From Maricaulis sp. (lineage in GTDB: Bacteria > Pseudomonadota > Alphaproteobacteria > Caulobacterales > Maricaulaceae): 53,047 bases of DNA. Below, in pieces: positions 8,735 through 17,687 of the stretch; within the stretch, counting starts at the first letter, position 1; each line of letters opens with the position of its first letter. The translations under genes were made by a program, and so were the position numbers. Below the pieces are notes generated by a model. The model worked only from the letters and a program-made list of their open reading frames with translations. It did no database searches and had not been told where the DNA came from. The stretch covers positions 1 through 53,047 of the forward strand of contig JAQXCQ010000180.1 in assembly GCA_029251785.1 (NCBI GenBank). The letters run 5' to 3'.

Positions 8735-10057
8735 TCAGCGCTCTTCTGGCAGGGGAATTCTTGCTGTCAAACGCATAAGGCTAAGCTTCTGTCGTAAAAG
8801 TGAGAATCGCGCAGAAACCACATCCAGCATCGCGCGCTCATAGGCAAGGCGCGCATCAATCAGGTCAGGCAAAGTTCCCAGCCCAAACTCAAACTCACCT
8901 GAGATGGCATCAAAATAATCCCCTTGGCTGGATGCCACCATTTCGCGACGAATTAGCTGGGCTTCCAGCGAAATCGTTCGACGAAAGGTGATTTCGACCT
9001 CTTCGCGCAGCCCGCGCTGCAATGCACGGAGCCCATATTCTTCCTGCGAAAGTTGAGCGGCAACACGATCTTGGCCAGCTCCAATTGAATCTCCAGACAA
9101 GAGCGGCACCGAAACGTCCACACCAACCCGGTCCCTCAGATCCCAGTCTTCTCGGCCATTATCGTAGGTGTAAGATACAATGCCGACGACATCGACTACG
9201 GGCATTCTCGCACGACGCTCACGTTCTCTTCGCGCCTCTAGACTACCGATGGCGCTGCGACGAGCGCCAATTTGCGGATTGTGCTGCAACGCGTGATCGA
9301 TCACAGCGTCAATACTATCAAGACCGCGCAGCCTGTCCGTCATTGTTGCGTTCGCCGCGCTCTGATCACAGAGAACCTGATTCAGGCCTGTATACTCGAC
9401 GATACGCGTCGTGGCGCTGGAGGCCTGGAAGTTGAGCTCTAAAACATCCGCTTCTGACTCGGCTAGCTGGGCGGCAATCTGCGCGCTCTCTGCACGGGTC
9501 GCTCCACCCCGTTCCAGCAACTCACCAACCGCGGCCTGTTGTCTCTGAAAATAGCCTCGCCGATCTGTAATCACAGCGATCATGGCGTCGGCCTCTAACC
9601 GAGCCAAATAAGCGGTCGCCACGGTGATCGCGGCGACGATTTGCTGATCCTGAACGTCAAAGCCACGGCGATCGAGGTCTGCCAGCGCCGATTCTCGCGC
9701 CAGTCTGGCGTCGCCAAAATCCAGCACCCGCTGCGATAGCCTTAGGCCAATCTGGTTATCGATCTGGCTTGATGTCAGCCCGTTATCCCCAACGCCGCTT
9801 CGGCCGAAGGTGGACAATTGCGGATACCGCAAGGATTCGGCCGTCCGTAGATTCGCGAGGGCCTCAGACCGGCGGGCCCAGGCCCCGTCCACTTCCGGCG
9901 CGCGCGTGGCTGCGAGCATCAGGCTGTCATCAAATGACAGACATTGACCCGCGGCGGGTAGTGCATCATCACCACTTTGCGCATGGATCACGTCGCTACA
10001 AAGCAGCAGGCCAGCAAGCGCCGATACCGGGATCAGGTTACGAGTAATAGACATCAT
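8735..10057 (-). CDS. TolC-family outer membrane efflux protein of type I secretion system
   Basis: The 440-residue protein begins with a signal peptide (LIPVSALAGLLLCSDVIHAQ) and has the long alpha-helical, Ala/Leu/Arg-rich pattern of outer membrane efflux proteins: two related halves, with repeated FDDSLMLA- and VIDHALQHNPQI-type segments. It would form the trimeric channel of the secretion tunnel. Two ATG codons stand side by side at 10057 and 10054; an AGGTG lies upstream. It starts 8 bases after the HlyD-type gene stop, making it the third gene of the operon. PrtF/AprF is the functional analogue in protease-secreting systems. Confidence 0.87.
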   Translation of the reverse strand: MMSITRNLIPVSALAGLLLCSDVIHAQSGDDALPAAGQCLSFDDSLMLAATRAPEVDGAWARRSEALANLRTAESLRYPQLSTFGRSGVGDNGLTSSQIDNQIGLRLSQRVLDFGDARLARESALADLDRRGFDVQDQQIVAAITVATAYLARLEADAMIAVITDRRGYFQRQQAAVGELLERGGATRAESAQIAAQLAESEADVLELNFQASSATTRIVEYTGLNQVLCDQSAANATMTDRLRGLDSIDAVIDHALQHNPQIGARRSAIGSLEARRERERRARMPVVDVVGIVSYTYDNGREDWDLRDRVGVDVSVPLLSGDSIGAGQDRVAAQLSQEEYGLRALQRGLREEVEITFRRTISLEAQLIRREMVASSQGDYFDAISGEFEFGLGTLPDLIDARLAYERAMLDVVSARFSLLRQKLSLMRLTARIPLPEER

Positions 10058-10065
10058 ACCGGCAC

Positions 10066-11376
10066 CTAACCAGATCGCGCGCCGCGGAACAATGATTCAC
10101 TGATCGGTTCCAACAAATAATCAAGCGTGGTGCGACTGTTACCGGAAAAAATAAACACCTCGACCGGCATTCCGGGAATCACGGCCAGTTCCTGCAATTT
10201 GCTGAGTTCGGATACCGGTATCATCACCCGAACTTCATAATAGGTGACGCCCGTATCTCGGTCCGTTTTCAGATCGGCACTGACGCTGACAACCTCACCA
10301 TCGAGACGCGGTGTGGTCCAGCTTTTATAGGCGGTAATCTGGGTCCGAACCGCCTGCCCCTCAAACACCGCCGCGCGATCACTTGGGCGGATCCGAACCT
10401 CGGCAATGACTTCACCGCCATTGGGAACGATCTCCAATATGGACTCACCTGCCCCCACGACACCCCCGCGGGTCGAAAACCGCATATTGAGCACTTCACC
10501 GGCCCGTGGTGCCAGGACAATCGACCGATTGAGCACGTCCTGCGCTGCGGACAAACGCTCCTCTGCGGACTGCAGATTCACACGGACATCCAAAGACTCG
10601 GCCGATATCTGGCGCGCGAATTCCGCTTCGGTTTGCGCAATTTGGCCCGCGAGATCCTGCTCAAAAGTCTCGGCTTGCTGCGCCTCTGTCCGCAAACGCC
10701 CCAGATCTGCCTCCATCGATGCGACTTCTCGTTCCATGGAGCGCACCTCATCTAGCCGTGCCATCTGCCGACCATACCTGTCGCGCAACAAGGAGAGCTG
10801 CTCTTGCGCCGCGACGAGGCCTCGCCCGGCAATTTCGATTTGCCGGCCCTGCAACACCCTTGAAGATTGAGCGCCGTCACGACGGGCGGTCAAAACCGTG
10901 ATATCAGCCTCATAGGATTGCAATTGCTGGCGATACAAATCCCGCTGTCGCGTAACAACCTGGTCGAGCTCATCTCCCCCCAATCCCATTGTGGCAATAG
11001 TAGAAAAATCTGGCTCACCCAGTCCTTCACTCAAGGCATTGAGGCGAAGCATTGAGGCGGAGTGCGAGGCAATTTCCTGCAGGACGAGGTCACGCGACGC
11101 CAGAGATGCCGTCGTGTCCAGTCTCAGCAACGCATCCCCGGATTCAACGCGATCACCGTCGCGCACCATAATTTCATCGATAATCCCGCCCTCGAGATGC
11201 TGGACGATCTGGCGGCTATTCTCAACGACAACCTGGCCGGAAGCCGGCACGCCTTGCGCGAGTTGGGCAAACCCCGCCCAGAGCATAAATCCGCCAAGAC
11301 CGATCGCGCACATAAGCGCGGAACGAAGGACGAATTTGTCGGACATCGGGCGAGGTGTGGAGGCTTGCAGATTCAT
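10066..11376 (-). CDS. HlyD-family membrane fusion protein of type I secretion system
   Basis: The 436-residue protein has one N-terminal membrane segment (about 18-38), then a lipoyl/barrel half-motif GQVVVENSRQIVQHLEGGIIDEI..RDGDRV, a long coiled-coil hairpin (about 95-285) and the second half-motif APRAGEVLNMRFSTRGGVV. This is the layout of HlyD/PrtE periplasmic adaptors that join the inner-membrane ATPase to TolC. Its ATG overlaps the stop of the ABC gene by four bases (ATGA), so the two are translationally coupled. Confidence 0.92.
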   Translation of the reverse strand: MNLQASTPRPMSDKFVLRSALMCAIGLGGFMLWAGFAQLAQGVPASGQVVVENSRQIVQHLEGGIIDEIMVRDGDRVESGDALLRLDTTASLASRDLVLQEIASHSASMLRLNALSEGLGEPDFSTIATMGLGGDELDQVVTRQRDLYRQQLQSYEADITVLTARRDGAQSSRVLQGRQIEIAGRGLVAAQEQLSLLRDRYGRQMARLDEVRSMEREVASMEADLGRLRTEAQQAETFEQDLAGQIAQTEAEFARQISAESLDVRVNLQSAEERLSAAQDVLNRSIVLAPRAGEVLNMRFSTRGGVVGAGESILEIVPNGGEVIAEVRIRPSDRAAVFEGQAVRTQITAYKSWTTPRLDGEVVSVSADLKTDRDTGVTYYEVRVMIPVSELSKLQELAVIPGMPVEVFIFSGNSRTTLDYLLEPISESLFRGARSG

Positions 11377-13067
11377 CCAACTGCTCCCTGGCCGCCAGGC
11401 TTTCCTGCACCGGGACCGGTTGCGAGCTTGAGATACTGGTCTGCCGGTGCCGCCAGCACATTGCCATTTCTAACAAGTAACACGGTCGACGACGTTTCAA
11501 TCAGGCGCCGGTCATGGGTGGACGCGATAATGATCGCGCCCTCATTGGCTGCGTCCGCCAGGGCCGCGATAAGGGCAGGCGCTGCCGCCGCATCCAGATT
11601 GGCGGTGGGCTCATCCAACAAAATCAAAACTGGCTTACCAAAAAGCGCGCGGGCCAACCCTATCAATTGTCTTTGCCCTGCAGAAAGATGCGCGCCCCCA
11701 GGTCCGATTTTTGTGTCATAGCCATCGGGCAGCGCCACGATCACATCATGCGCTCCGGCTGCCTGCGCCGCTTCGACGACTGACTCAGAAGACACATCTC
11801 CCAGGCGGCCAATATTTTCGGTGACCGTCGCTGGCAACAACTCGACATCCTGCGGCACATAACCAACATGCTGCCCCCGATCGCCTCCGTCCCATTCATG
11901 CAGTGCCCGCCCCCCCAGACTGACGGTTCCGGATCCGGGAATCCACGCGCCAGACATGGTTTGCAGCAACGTGGTCTTGCCGCAGCCATTGCCACCGGCG
12001 AGTGCAATGATTTGTCCGCCCTCCGCGGTATAGGAAAATGGTCGGATCAATGGCTCATTTGCCCCGGGAACCCTGACCGAAAGACGGTCAAACTCCAAAA
12101 TCGCCTTTGGGCGCGGCAGCGGTGTGAAGGCTTGATTTTCATCAACGTCCTTTAACTCATCGCGCAATGTCTTCCAGGCATCCCAGGCCTGCACGATATT
12201 GCGCCAGCCTCCAACAATCTGATCGACCGGGCCCAGCGCCCGGGCGAGGATGATTGAAGACGCCACGATCGCACCGGGAGAAATTTCCTGGCTCAGAGCG
12301 AGAGCCGCACCGCCACCCAAGACAAGAATTTGCAACACTTGCCGCCCGGACCGGGAAATTGCTGTGAATTTGCCGTCATCCTTTGCCGCAGATAGTGAAA
12401 AGTTTTGTCCAATCATCTTGGCGGCACGCCATTTCGCAAACACCTTCCGCATTAGCCCCATGCCGATCATTGCGGATCGTTGACGCTCCATGCCCGTGGC
12501 CAATTCGGTTGCTCCGCTCGACGCCGCCGCCGAAAAAGTACTCGATTGGCGCGTCGTCATTTCCGCAATAACGGCCACGCTAAACACAAAAGCCGCGCCG
12601 ACGAGGCCCAACACTCCAAGAAAGGGATGGATCAGAAACAACACAACGATAAAGAGAGGCGCAAATGGCAGATCCATAAACGGCAAGACCGTGCCTGATT
12701 GCAGCGCATTTTGTACGCGGCCAAGCATCGCCAGGTCATGCGATAGTCTCGGCGGCTCTCCATTGCTATTTTCAAACCGGCTGAAGACTTTGGGTGCCAA
12801 TAATTCTTCCAGGCGAGCACCGGCCAAGGCCGCGACCCGACGGCGACCGGCCTCCGCCGCGCCATAGACGGCCAACAAAAACACCGCGATTACGGTCAGT
12901 AATACCAGCGTGTCGACCGACCCAGAGCTTAAAACACGGTCATAGACCTGCAGCATGTACAATGGAGAGACCAAGAGCAGGATATTGGAGACAAGGCTGA
13001 AACCAAGCAAAGCAACAGCATAAGGCTGCAAGGCCGTTCGAACTTGCAGCTGCAAAGGTTGTTTCAT
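11373..13067 (-). CDS. type I secretion ABC permease/ATPase (PrtD/AprD-like)
   Basis: The 564-residue protein starts directly with the membrane domain (MLQVYDRVLSSGSVDTL, typical of PrtD/HasD/AprD), with no C39-like peptidase or CLD domain. The ATPase has Walker A GGNGCGKTT (358-366), signature LSAGQRQ (461-467), Walker B VLILLDEP (480-487) and ASTHDRRL. This subfamily powers export of serralysin proteases, matching the M10 protein encoded downstream. The start is supported by GGGAG seven bases before ATG. It is the first gene of the ABC-HlyD-TolC operon. Confidence 0.92.
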   Translation of the reverse strand: MKQPLQLQVRTALQPYAVALLGFSLVSNILLLVSPLYMLQVYDRVLSSGSVDTLVLLTVIAVFLLAVYGAAEAGRRRVAALAGARLEELLAPKVFSRFENSNGEPPRLSHDLAMLGRVQNALQSGTVLPFMDLPFAPLFIVVLFLIHPFLGVLGLVGAAFVFSVAVIAEMTTRQSSTFSAAASSGATELATGMERQRSAMIGMGLMRKVFAKWRAAKMIGQNFSLSAAKDDGKFTAISRSGRQVLQILVLGGGAALALSQEISPGAIVASSIILARALGPVDQIVGGWRNIVQAWDAWKTLRDELKDVDENQAFTPLPRPKAILEFDRLSVRVPGANEPLIRPFSYTAEGGQIIALAGGNGCGKTTLLQTMSGAWIPGSGTVSLGGRALHEWDGGDRGQHVGYVPQDVELLPATVTENIGRLGDVSSESVVEAAQAAGAHDVIVALPDGYDTKIGPGGAHLSAGQRQLIGLARALFGKPVLILLDEPTANLDAAAAPALIAALADAANEGAIIIASTHDRRLIETSSTVLLVRNGNVLAAPADQYLKLATGPGAGKPGGQGAVG

Positions 13068-13250
13068 CCGGTCACTCCCACCGACACGCCAAAATCCTTA
13101 CACCAGGTATTCACAAGACCAGACCTCGTTTTATGTATTATTTGGCGTGGACAATTCTACCGACCCGCTCAAAGCCACTCGAACGTCAGTATAACCTTGA
13201 AATAGCAGCCTGTACCAGCCCTCAACTTGGCCGACAGAACGCCCTGCCGT

Positions 13251-14219
13251 CTACTTCAGCCCCACTCTCAGCAGATCATGCAGATGCACCAGCCCCACCG
13301 GCCGACCACGCTCATCCACAATAAACAATTGCATGATTTTTAGCGAACCGGCCGTCATCTCGCGCAGAGCATCTGCCGCGAGCATGCCGGCGCTGCCGAC
13401 CTTGGGGTTTGGAGTCATCACCTGCCTGGCAGTCAAATGTACCAGATCCGCCCCCATATGTCGCCGGAGATCGCCATCCGTAATGATACCCGTCAAAGCG
13501 TCAGAATCGTCCAAAACCCCTACACAACCAAAGCTCTTGGCCGTCATCTCGATCAACACCACGCTCATTGTTTCAGTTTGTTTGATCAAGGGCATGGCAT
13601 CACCGACATGCATGATATCGCCCGCAGTCGCCAACGCAGCACCCAACGCACCACCCGGGTGAAAGATTTTGAAATCTGTGGCGGTAAATCCGCGTTGTTC
13701 CAGTAAGGCAACAGCCAGGGCATCACCCATCGCCATCATCAGTGTTGTCGATGTTGTTGGAGCGCGTGTTTCGCCACAAGCCTCCTCGGCGTCTGGCACA
13801 TTAAGTCGATAATCCGCGGCCCGGCCCAACACGCTGTCCTCGCGACAGGTCATACTGATCAAGGGAACCGAAAATCGACGACAATAGGCGATCAGATCGC
13901 CCAATTCTTTAGTTTCACCAGATTTGGACAAGGCGAGAACCGCATCAGCCGGACCGATCATGCCCAGATCCCCATGGCTCGCTTCAGTCGGGTGCACATA
14001 ATAAGCCGGGGTGCCCGTAGACGCCAAAGTGGCCGCAATTTTCCGCGCCACATGGCCGGACTTGCCAACGCCCGAGCAAATAAGCCGCCCTGTCAGACCG
14101 CTGACACAATCAATAGCGGCGGAAAAATCTTCGCCGATCGCCTCCCCCAGCGCGTTTAAACCGGCGGTTTCGATGGCAATGACACGACGTGCAGACTTGA
14201 TGGAATCGAAGCGATTCAT
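13251..14219 (-). CDS. kdsD: arabinose-5-phosphate isomerase, KpsF/GutQ family
   Basis: The 322-residue protein has an N-terminal SIS domain (CSGVGKSGHVARKIA, HPTEASHGDLGM, LSKSGETKEL) and two C-terminal CBS domains (about 205-320, ending in VDERGRPVGLVHLHDLLR). This is the full architecture of KdsD/KpsF, which converts ribulose 5-phosphate to arabinose 5-phosphate for Kdo synthesis in LPS. GAGGA lies six bases before the ATG. It is upstream of, and on the same strand as, the type I secretion operon with a 183-base gap, so read-through is possible but not required. Confidence 0.92.
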   Translation of the reverse strand: MNRFDSIKSARRVIAIETAGLNALGEAIGEDFSAAIDCVSGLTGRLICSGVGKSGHVARKIAATLASTGTPAYYVHPTEASHGDLGMIGPADAVLALSKSGETKELGDLIAYCRRFSVPLISMTCREDSVLGRAADYRLNVPDAEEACGETRAPTTSTTLMMAMGDALAVALLEQRGFTATDFKIFHPGGALGAALATAGDIMHVGDAMPLIKQTETMSVVLIEMTAKSFGCVGVLDDSDALTGIITDGDLRRHMGADLVHLTARQVMTPNPKVGSAGMLAADALREMTAGSLKIMQLFIVDERGRPVGLVHLHDLLRVGLK

Positions 14220-14381
14220 ACCGGTTCCTCGACCAGGGGAGAGAGATTTGGATGTCCTAATAACAGAACCGTCAGCATCCGGGAAACAGGCTTTGCGGCT
14301 CGGTGAGCGACGGCTTGTGCTTGCTCCAATCCGGCTCGCACGTTATCGATCCGGACCTTTCCTCTTTTCGGAGCAAACCGG

Positions 14382-15107
14382 ATGCCTCAACTCGCACTTA
14401 TTCGACATGGTCAAAGCGAATGGAATCTCCAAAATCGCTTCACGGGTTGGGTCGACGTCAATCTCACCGATGAGGGTATCGCCCAAGCCAAACGCGCCGG
14501 AGAATTGCTCGCCGAGGCTGGTTTCAAACCTGATCATGGCTATGTCTCGGTGTTAAAGCGCGCCATCAGAACGATGAATTTCACCTTGGAGGGTCTCGAC
14601 CGTCTTTGGATCCCGGTTGAAAAATCCTGGCGTTTGAATGAACGCCACTACGGTGGGCTCGCAGGACTAAATAAAGCAGAAGTCACCGAGCACCATGGTG
14701 CAGCCCAGGTAAAAATATGGCGACGGTCCTTCGACATTCCGCCCCCACCGGTCGACCTTGATCACGAATATCATCCGGCAAATGACCCGCGCTATGCTGC
14801 GGTTCCTCCTGCGCTCTTGCCGAGCTCTGAATCTCTCAAGACAACACTGGAACGGGTTCAGCCCTATTGGGAAGCGGCTATCAGCCCTCGCCTCGAGGCC
14901 GGTGAAAACGTCGTAGTCGCAGCACACGGCAATTCCTTGCGGGCCCTGACCAAACTGCTATTCAGCATCGACGACCAAGCGATTATAGACATCGAAATTC
15001 CAACGGGTAATCCACTCCTTATAGAGCTAACAGATGATGGTATTACACCGGTCTCTGCACGCTATCTCGATGGAGATCGTGCGACCGCATTGCCGGAAAT
15101 AATCTGA
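14382..15107 (+). CDS. gpmA: 2,3-bisphosphoglycerate-dependent phosphoglycerate mutase
   Basis: The 241-residue enzyme begins LALIRHGQSEWNLQNRFTGW, the catalytic RHG motif of cofactor-dependent mutases, and has ERHYGGLAGLNK and AAHGNSLRAL with the second catalytic histidine. It interconverts 3- and 2-phosphoglycerate in glycolysis and gluconeogenesis. GGAG is eight bases before the ATG. The following RibD-like gene starts 18 bases after the stop, so the two may share a transcript. Confidence 0.95.
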   Translation: MPQLALIRHGQSEWNLQNRFTGWVDVNLTDEGIAQAKRAGELLAEAGFKPDHGYVSVLKRAIRTMNFTLEGLDRLWIPVEKSWRLNERHYGGLAGLNKAEVTEHHGAAQVKIWRRSFDIPPPPVDLDHEYHPANDPRYAAVPPALLPSSESLKTTLERVQPYWEAAISPRLEAGENVVVAAHGNSLRALTKLLFSIDDQAIIDIEIPTGNPLLIELTDDGITPVSARYLDGDRATALPEII

Positions 15108-15125
15108 TCCAAGCAAGGACCAGCG

Positions 15126-15755
15126 ATGAACCCCGTTGCCGACTTACGCTACATGGACACAGCTCTGGCGATGGCCTGGGCTCAATTGGGCCGAACCAGC
15201 CCGAATCCCGCCGTGGGATGCGTTCTGGTTCGTGACGGGCAAATCATCGCCACGGGCGCAACGGCGGATGGCGGGCGCCCCCATGCCGAACGACAAGCTC
15301 TCGATAAAGCCGGCGCCCGCGCGTCTGGCTGCACAGCCTATGTCACGCTGGAACCGTGTGCATTCCACGGGCAAACGCCGCCCTGCGCCAGCGGCCTCAT
15401 TGAAGCCGGTATTGTCCGAGTTGTAATCGCCACAATAGATCGCCACCCAAAAGTGTCTGGGCGCGGGGTTCAAATGCTAGAGGACGCTGGAATAGCTGTT
15501 GAAACCGGTCTGTGCGCTGATCGCTCGGATCCGCTTTATGCGGGTTTTTTTAATCGCCTCGCAACCGGTCTCCCCCAGGTCTATATCGACGACAATTCGG
15601 CGATATATGACCACACCCTGAGCCCGCAAGACGCTAAAGACCCCATAGCACATCTCGCACAACTCGGAGCTCGGGGATTCAACCGCATCAATATATTAAA
15701 TAATATCACATTAGATCAATCACTTAAGAGGCTTTTGGATCAACAAGAACAATGA
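15126..15755 (+). CDS. RibD-like deaminase lacking the reductase domain
   Basis: The first 150 residues of this 209-residue protein are a complete riboflavin-type pyrimidine deaminase: PNPAVGCVLV, zinc ligands H53 (HAE) and C78/C87 (TLEPCAFHGQTPPC), and catalytic E55. RibD normally continues into a reductase domain of about 200 residues. Here only about 55 residues follow (VYIDDNSAIYDHTL, then LGARGFNRINILNN), which look like shrunken remnants of the start and end of that domain. No frameshift is obvious. It may act only in deamination with a reductase supplied elsewhere, or serve another deaminase role. It lies 18 bases after gpmA. Confidence 0.8.
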   Translation: MNPVADLRYMDTALAMAWAQLGRTSPNPAVGCVLVRDGQIIATGATADGGRPHAERQALDKAGARASGCTAYVTLEPCAFHGQTPPCASGLIEAGIVRVVIATIDRHPKVSGRGVQMLEDAGIAVETGLCADRSDPLYAGFFNRLATGLPQVYIDDNSAIYDHTLSPQDAKDPIAHLAQLGARGFNRINILNNITLDQSLKRLLDQQEQ

Positions 15756-15833
15756 AGGCATGAACAACATTGCGTTAACGTTCCAACCCTACTCTGACAT
15801 CTAATTAACCAAGATATCTGAGTGGATTTCTCG

Positions 15834-17135
15834 ATGGCCGGCCCAAAAGTCGTGTACACCAAGCTTAGCCAAGCCACGGTGAATGAAATGTGCGAACGGC
15901 ACGAATACCTGTGGTCCGGTCAACCCGGAGGCGCACGCGCCTGTTTTGCCTACACAATTCTCGAAAATCTCGATCTGTCGGGCCGCGACCTGTCGGATGC
16001 CGACTTTAGCGGGGCAGTGCTACGCGGAACAAACTTTTCAGGCGCAACCCTGAACAGCTCCGTTTTCTTCGCAGCAGATCTACGACAAGCAAATTTGGCC
16101 GGAACGTCATTGCGACGCGCTGATTTGCGGGGTGCGATCATGCGCGGGGCCGATCTGACGGGAGCCGACCTGACCGAAGCCGACATGCGCGAAGGTGCTA
16201 TCGCGGAAGTCGACAAGGAAAAGGGCCTGACGATCCTGAAGCACAAAACGCAAGGGAATGACGCCAGCAAGGCCAATTTTACCGGCGCGAATTTGTCGAA
16301 ATCCAAAATGGCTGGAATTTCCGCCCAATCTTCCGACTTTACCGACGCGATTTTACTCGGAGCCCGAATGATCCGGGCCAATCTGCAAGGATCAAATTTC
16401 AATGGTGCAAACCTGGAGGGTGCTGATCTGTCAGGTGCAGACCTGACCCAGACAGATTTTTCCGACAGTGTGCTCGTTGGCACCAAAATGACCATGGCCA
16501 AGACTGAAGGCATGAAAACCGAAGGCGCCCTGACCGCAGAGCCCGTCGGTATTGATCCTGACGATATGAGCCAGCCAATTGCCGAACAGATTGCCTCGCA
16601 CATGCGCTGGTGCGAAACGAACGGAAAAGAAGGAAAACCGTCTCTCTTTGACGGCGCTGATCTTCGCGGCCTCACATCGCTTGCGGGCAAGACGCTGACA
16701 GCGTTCCACGCTCGCGGTGCAACCTTGTACGGTCTCGATTTGGAGGGCGCACAATTACAGGGCGCAAGACTTGAAAAAGCGGATTTGCGCATGGTCTCAC
16801 TCCGCGGCGCTGACCTTCGGGGCGCAGACCTGACTGGCGCGAATTTGAGCAATGCCGACATGAGAGATTGTCAATTCGGACCGCTAATTCTCGAAGCCAA
16901 CCGACTACTGCCGGCCTCCATGTCCGGTGCCAAGGCGCGCTATGTGGATTTTCGTGGGGCTGACCTGCGGCAGGCCAAAGCGAACGGTGCGGATTTTTCC
17001 TATTCTCAGCTCGATGGTGCCAATGTCCGCAAGGCCCTGTTCGGTGGATCCTGCTTCACGGGCAGCAGCGTCGCTGCTGATTTTGTCCACGAAGTCGACG
17101 ATTGCGATGGCGCTGTAGATCTGGACGCGGCCTGA
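15834..17135 (+). CDS. pentapeptide-repeat protein
   Basis: The 433-residue protein has two blocks of A(D/N)LxG-type pentapeptide repeats, about residues 45-120 and 140-215, and then a third after an unrelated stretch of about 70 residues (about 215-285, with a QIASHMRWCETNGKEGKPSLFDGADL segment). Such repeats fold as a right-handed square beta-helix. There is no signal peptide or membrane segment, so it is probably cytoplasmic. An in-frame GTG lies at 15822, but ATG 15834 is preferred. A role in binding DNA gyrase, as in Qnr and MfpA, is known for some relatives but cannot be claimed here. Confidence 0.85.
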   Translation: MAGPKVVYTKLSQATVNEMCERHEYLWSGQPGGARACFAYTILENLDLSGRDLSDADFSGAVLRGTNFSGATLNSSVFFAADLRQANLAGTSLRRADLRGAIMRGADLTGADLTEADMREGAIAEVDKEKGLTILKHKTQGNDASKANFTGANLSKSKMAGISAQSSDFTDAILLGARMIRANLQGSNFNGANLEGADLSGADLTQTDFSDSVLVGTKMTMAKTEGMKTEGALTAEPVGIDPDDMSQPIAEQIASHMRWCETNGKEGKPSLFDGADLRGLTSLAGKTLTAFHARGATLYGLDLEGAQLQGARLEKADLRMVSLRGADLRGADLTGANLSNADMRDCQFGPLILEANRLLPASMSGAKARYVDFRGADLRQAKANGADFSYSQLDGANVRKALFGGSCFTGSSVAADFVHEVDDCDGAVDLDAA

Positions 17136-17140
17136 CTTTC

Positions 17141-17190
17141 GGCTATGGCGAAAACAAAAACGGCAGGCCATAGCCCGCCGTTTTCTTTCT
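17141..17190. terminator. bidirectional terminator with two alternative stems
   Basis: Between the convergent pentapeptide and hsp20 genes, CGGCAGGC (17161-17168) pairs with GCCCGCCG (17173-17180) around a CATA loop, followed by TTTTCTTTCT on the plus strand and by a T-rich run on the minus strand. A second, perfect 9-bp pair, GGCTATGGC (17141-17149) with GCCATAGCC (17167-17175), uses some of the same bases, so the two folds exclude each other. Confidence 0.75.
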
Positions 17191-17204
17191 CAAAACCTAC
17201 GCAA

Positions 17205-17687
17205 TCACGCCGCTTGGCTTGGACCGCTATCAACCAACGTTGTGGTTCCGGATCCATTTTTCTGTGTGGAGATCGAAATCCGTTTCGGCTTCGCCGCCTC
17301 GGGAATGTCTCGCAGTAACCGAATCGACAACATTCCGTTGAGCAGCCTCGCCTCAGAGACCTCAACATGATCCGCTAAATGGAAGCGTCGTTCGAACGCG
17401 CGCTCTGCGATACCGCGATACAAAAATTTCGGAGCATTCTCATTATCCGCATTTGCGACGATCCGCCCGGAAATGGTCAGGATGTTTTTTTGAACCTCGA
17501 TTCCAAGATCTGCGTCATCAAAGCCCGCGACCGCCAATTCGATCAAATATTCATCTTCGCTGAGATGCTGAATATTGTAGGGCGGATAACCCGGCGCTTC
17601 GGTTTTGGTGGCCGAATCCATCATATCCGCGAGCCGGTCAAAGCCGACGATGGAGCGATAAAGGGGGGTAAAATCAACAGTACGCAT
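17205..17687 (-). CDS. ibpA: small heat-shock protein, Hsp20/IbpA family
   Basis: The 160-residue protein has an alpha-crystallin domain (about 37-130; YNIQHLSEDEYLIELAVAGF, LTISGRI, RGIAERAFERRFHL) and a C-terminal I-x-I anchor (RISIST). It is an ATP-independent holdase that keeps unfolded proteins soluble. The N terminus MRTVDFTPLYRSIVGFDRL is typical of alphaproteobacterial IbpA. AGGA lies nine bases before the ATG and is embedded in a likely heat-melting RNA hairpin (see the regulatory entry), so translation should rise with temperature. It converges on the pentapeptide gene. Confidence 0.93.
   Translation of the reverse strand: MRTVDFTPLYRSIVGFDRLADMMDSATKTEAPGYPPYNIQHLSEDEYLIELAVAGFDDADLGIEVQKNILTISGRIVANADNENAPKFLYRGIAERAFERRFHLADHVEVSEARLLNGMLSIRLLRDIPEAAKPKRISISTQKNGSGTTTLVDSGPSQAA

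Noticed and set aside
15950-16861. 303-residue minus-strand ORF opposite the pentapeptide gene
   Set aside because: It exists because the five-codon repeat keeps stops out of the opposite frame; its Ser/Arg/Ala-Pro pattern mirrors the repeat, and it has no ribosome site or recognisable domain.
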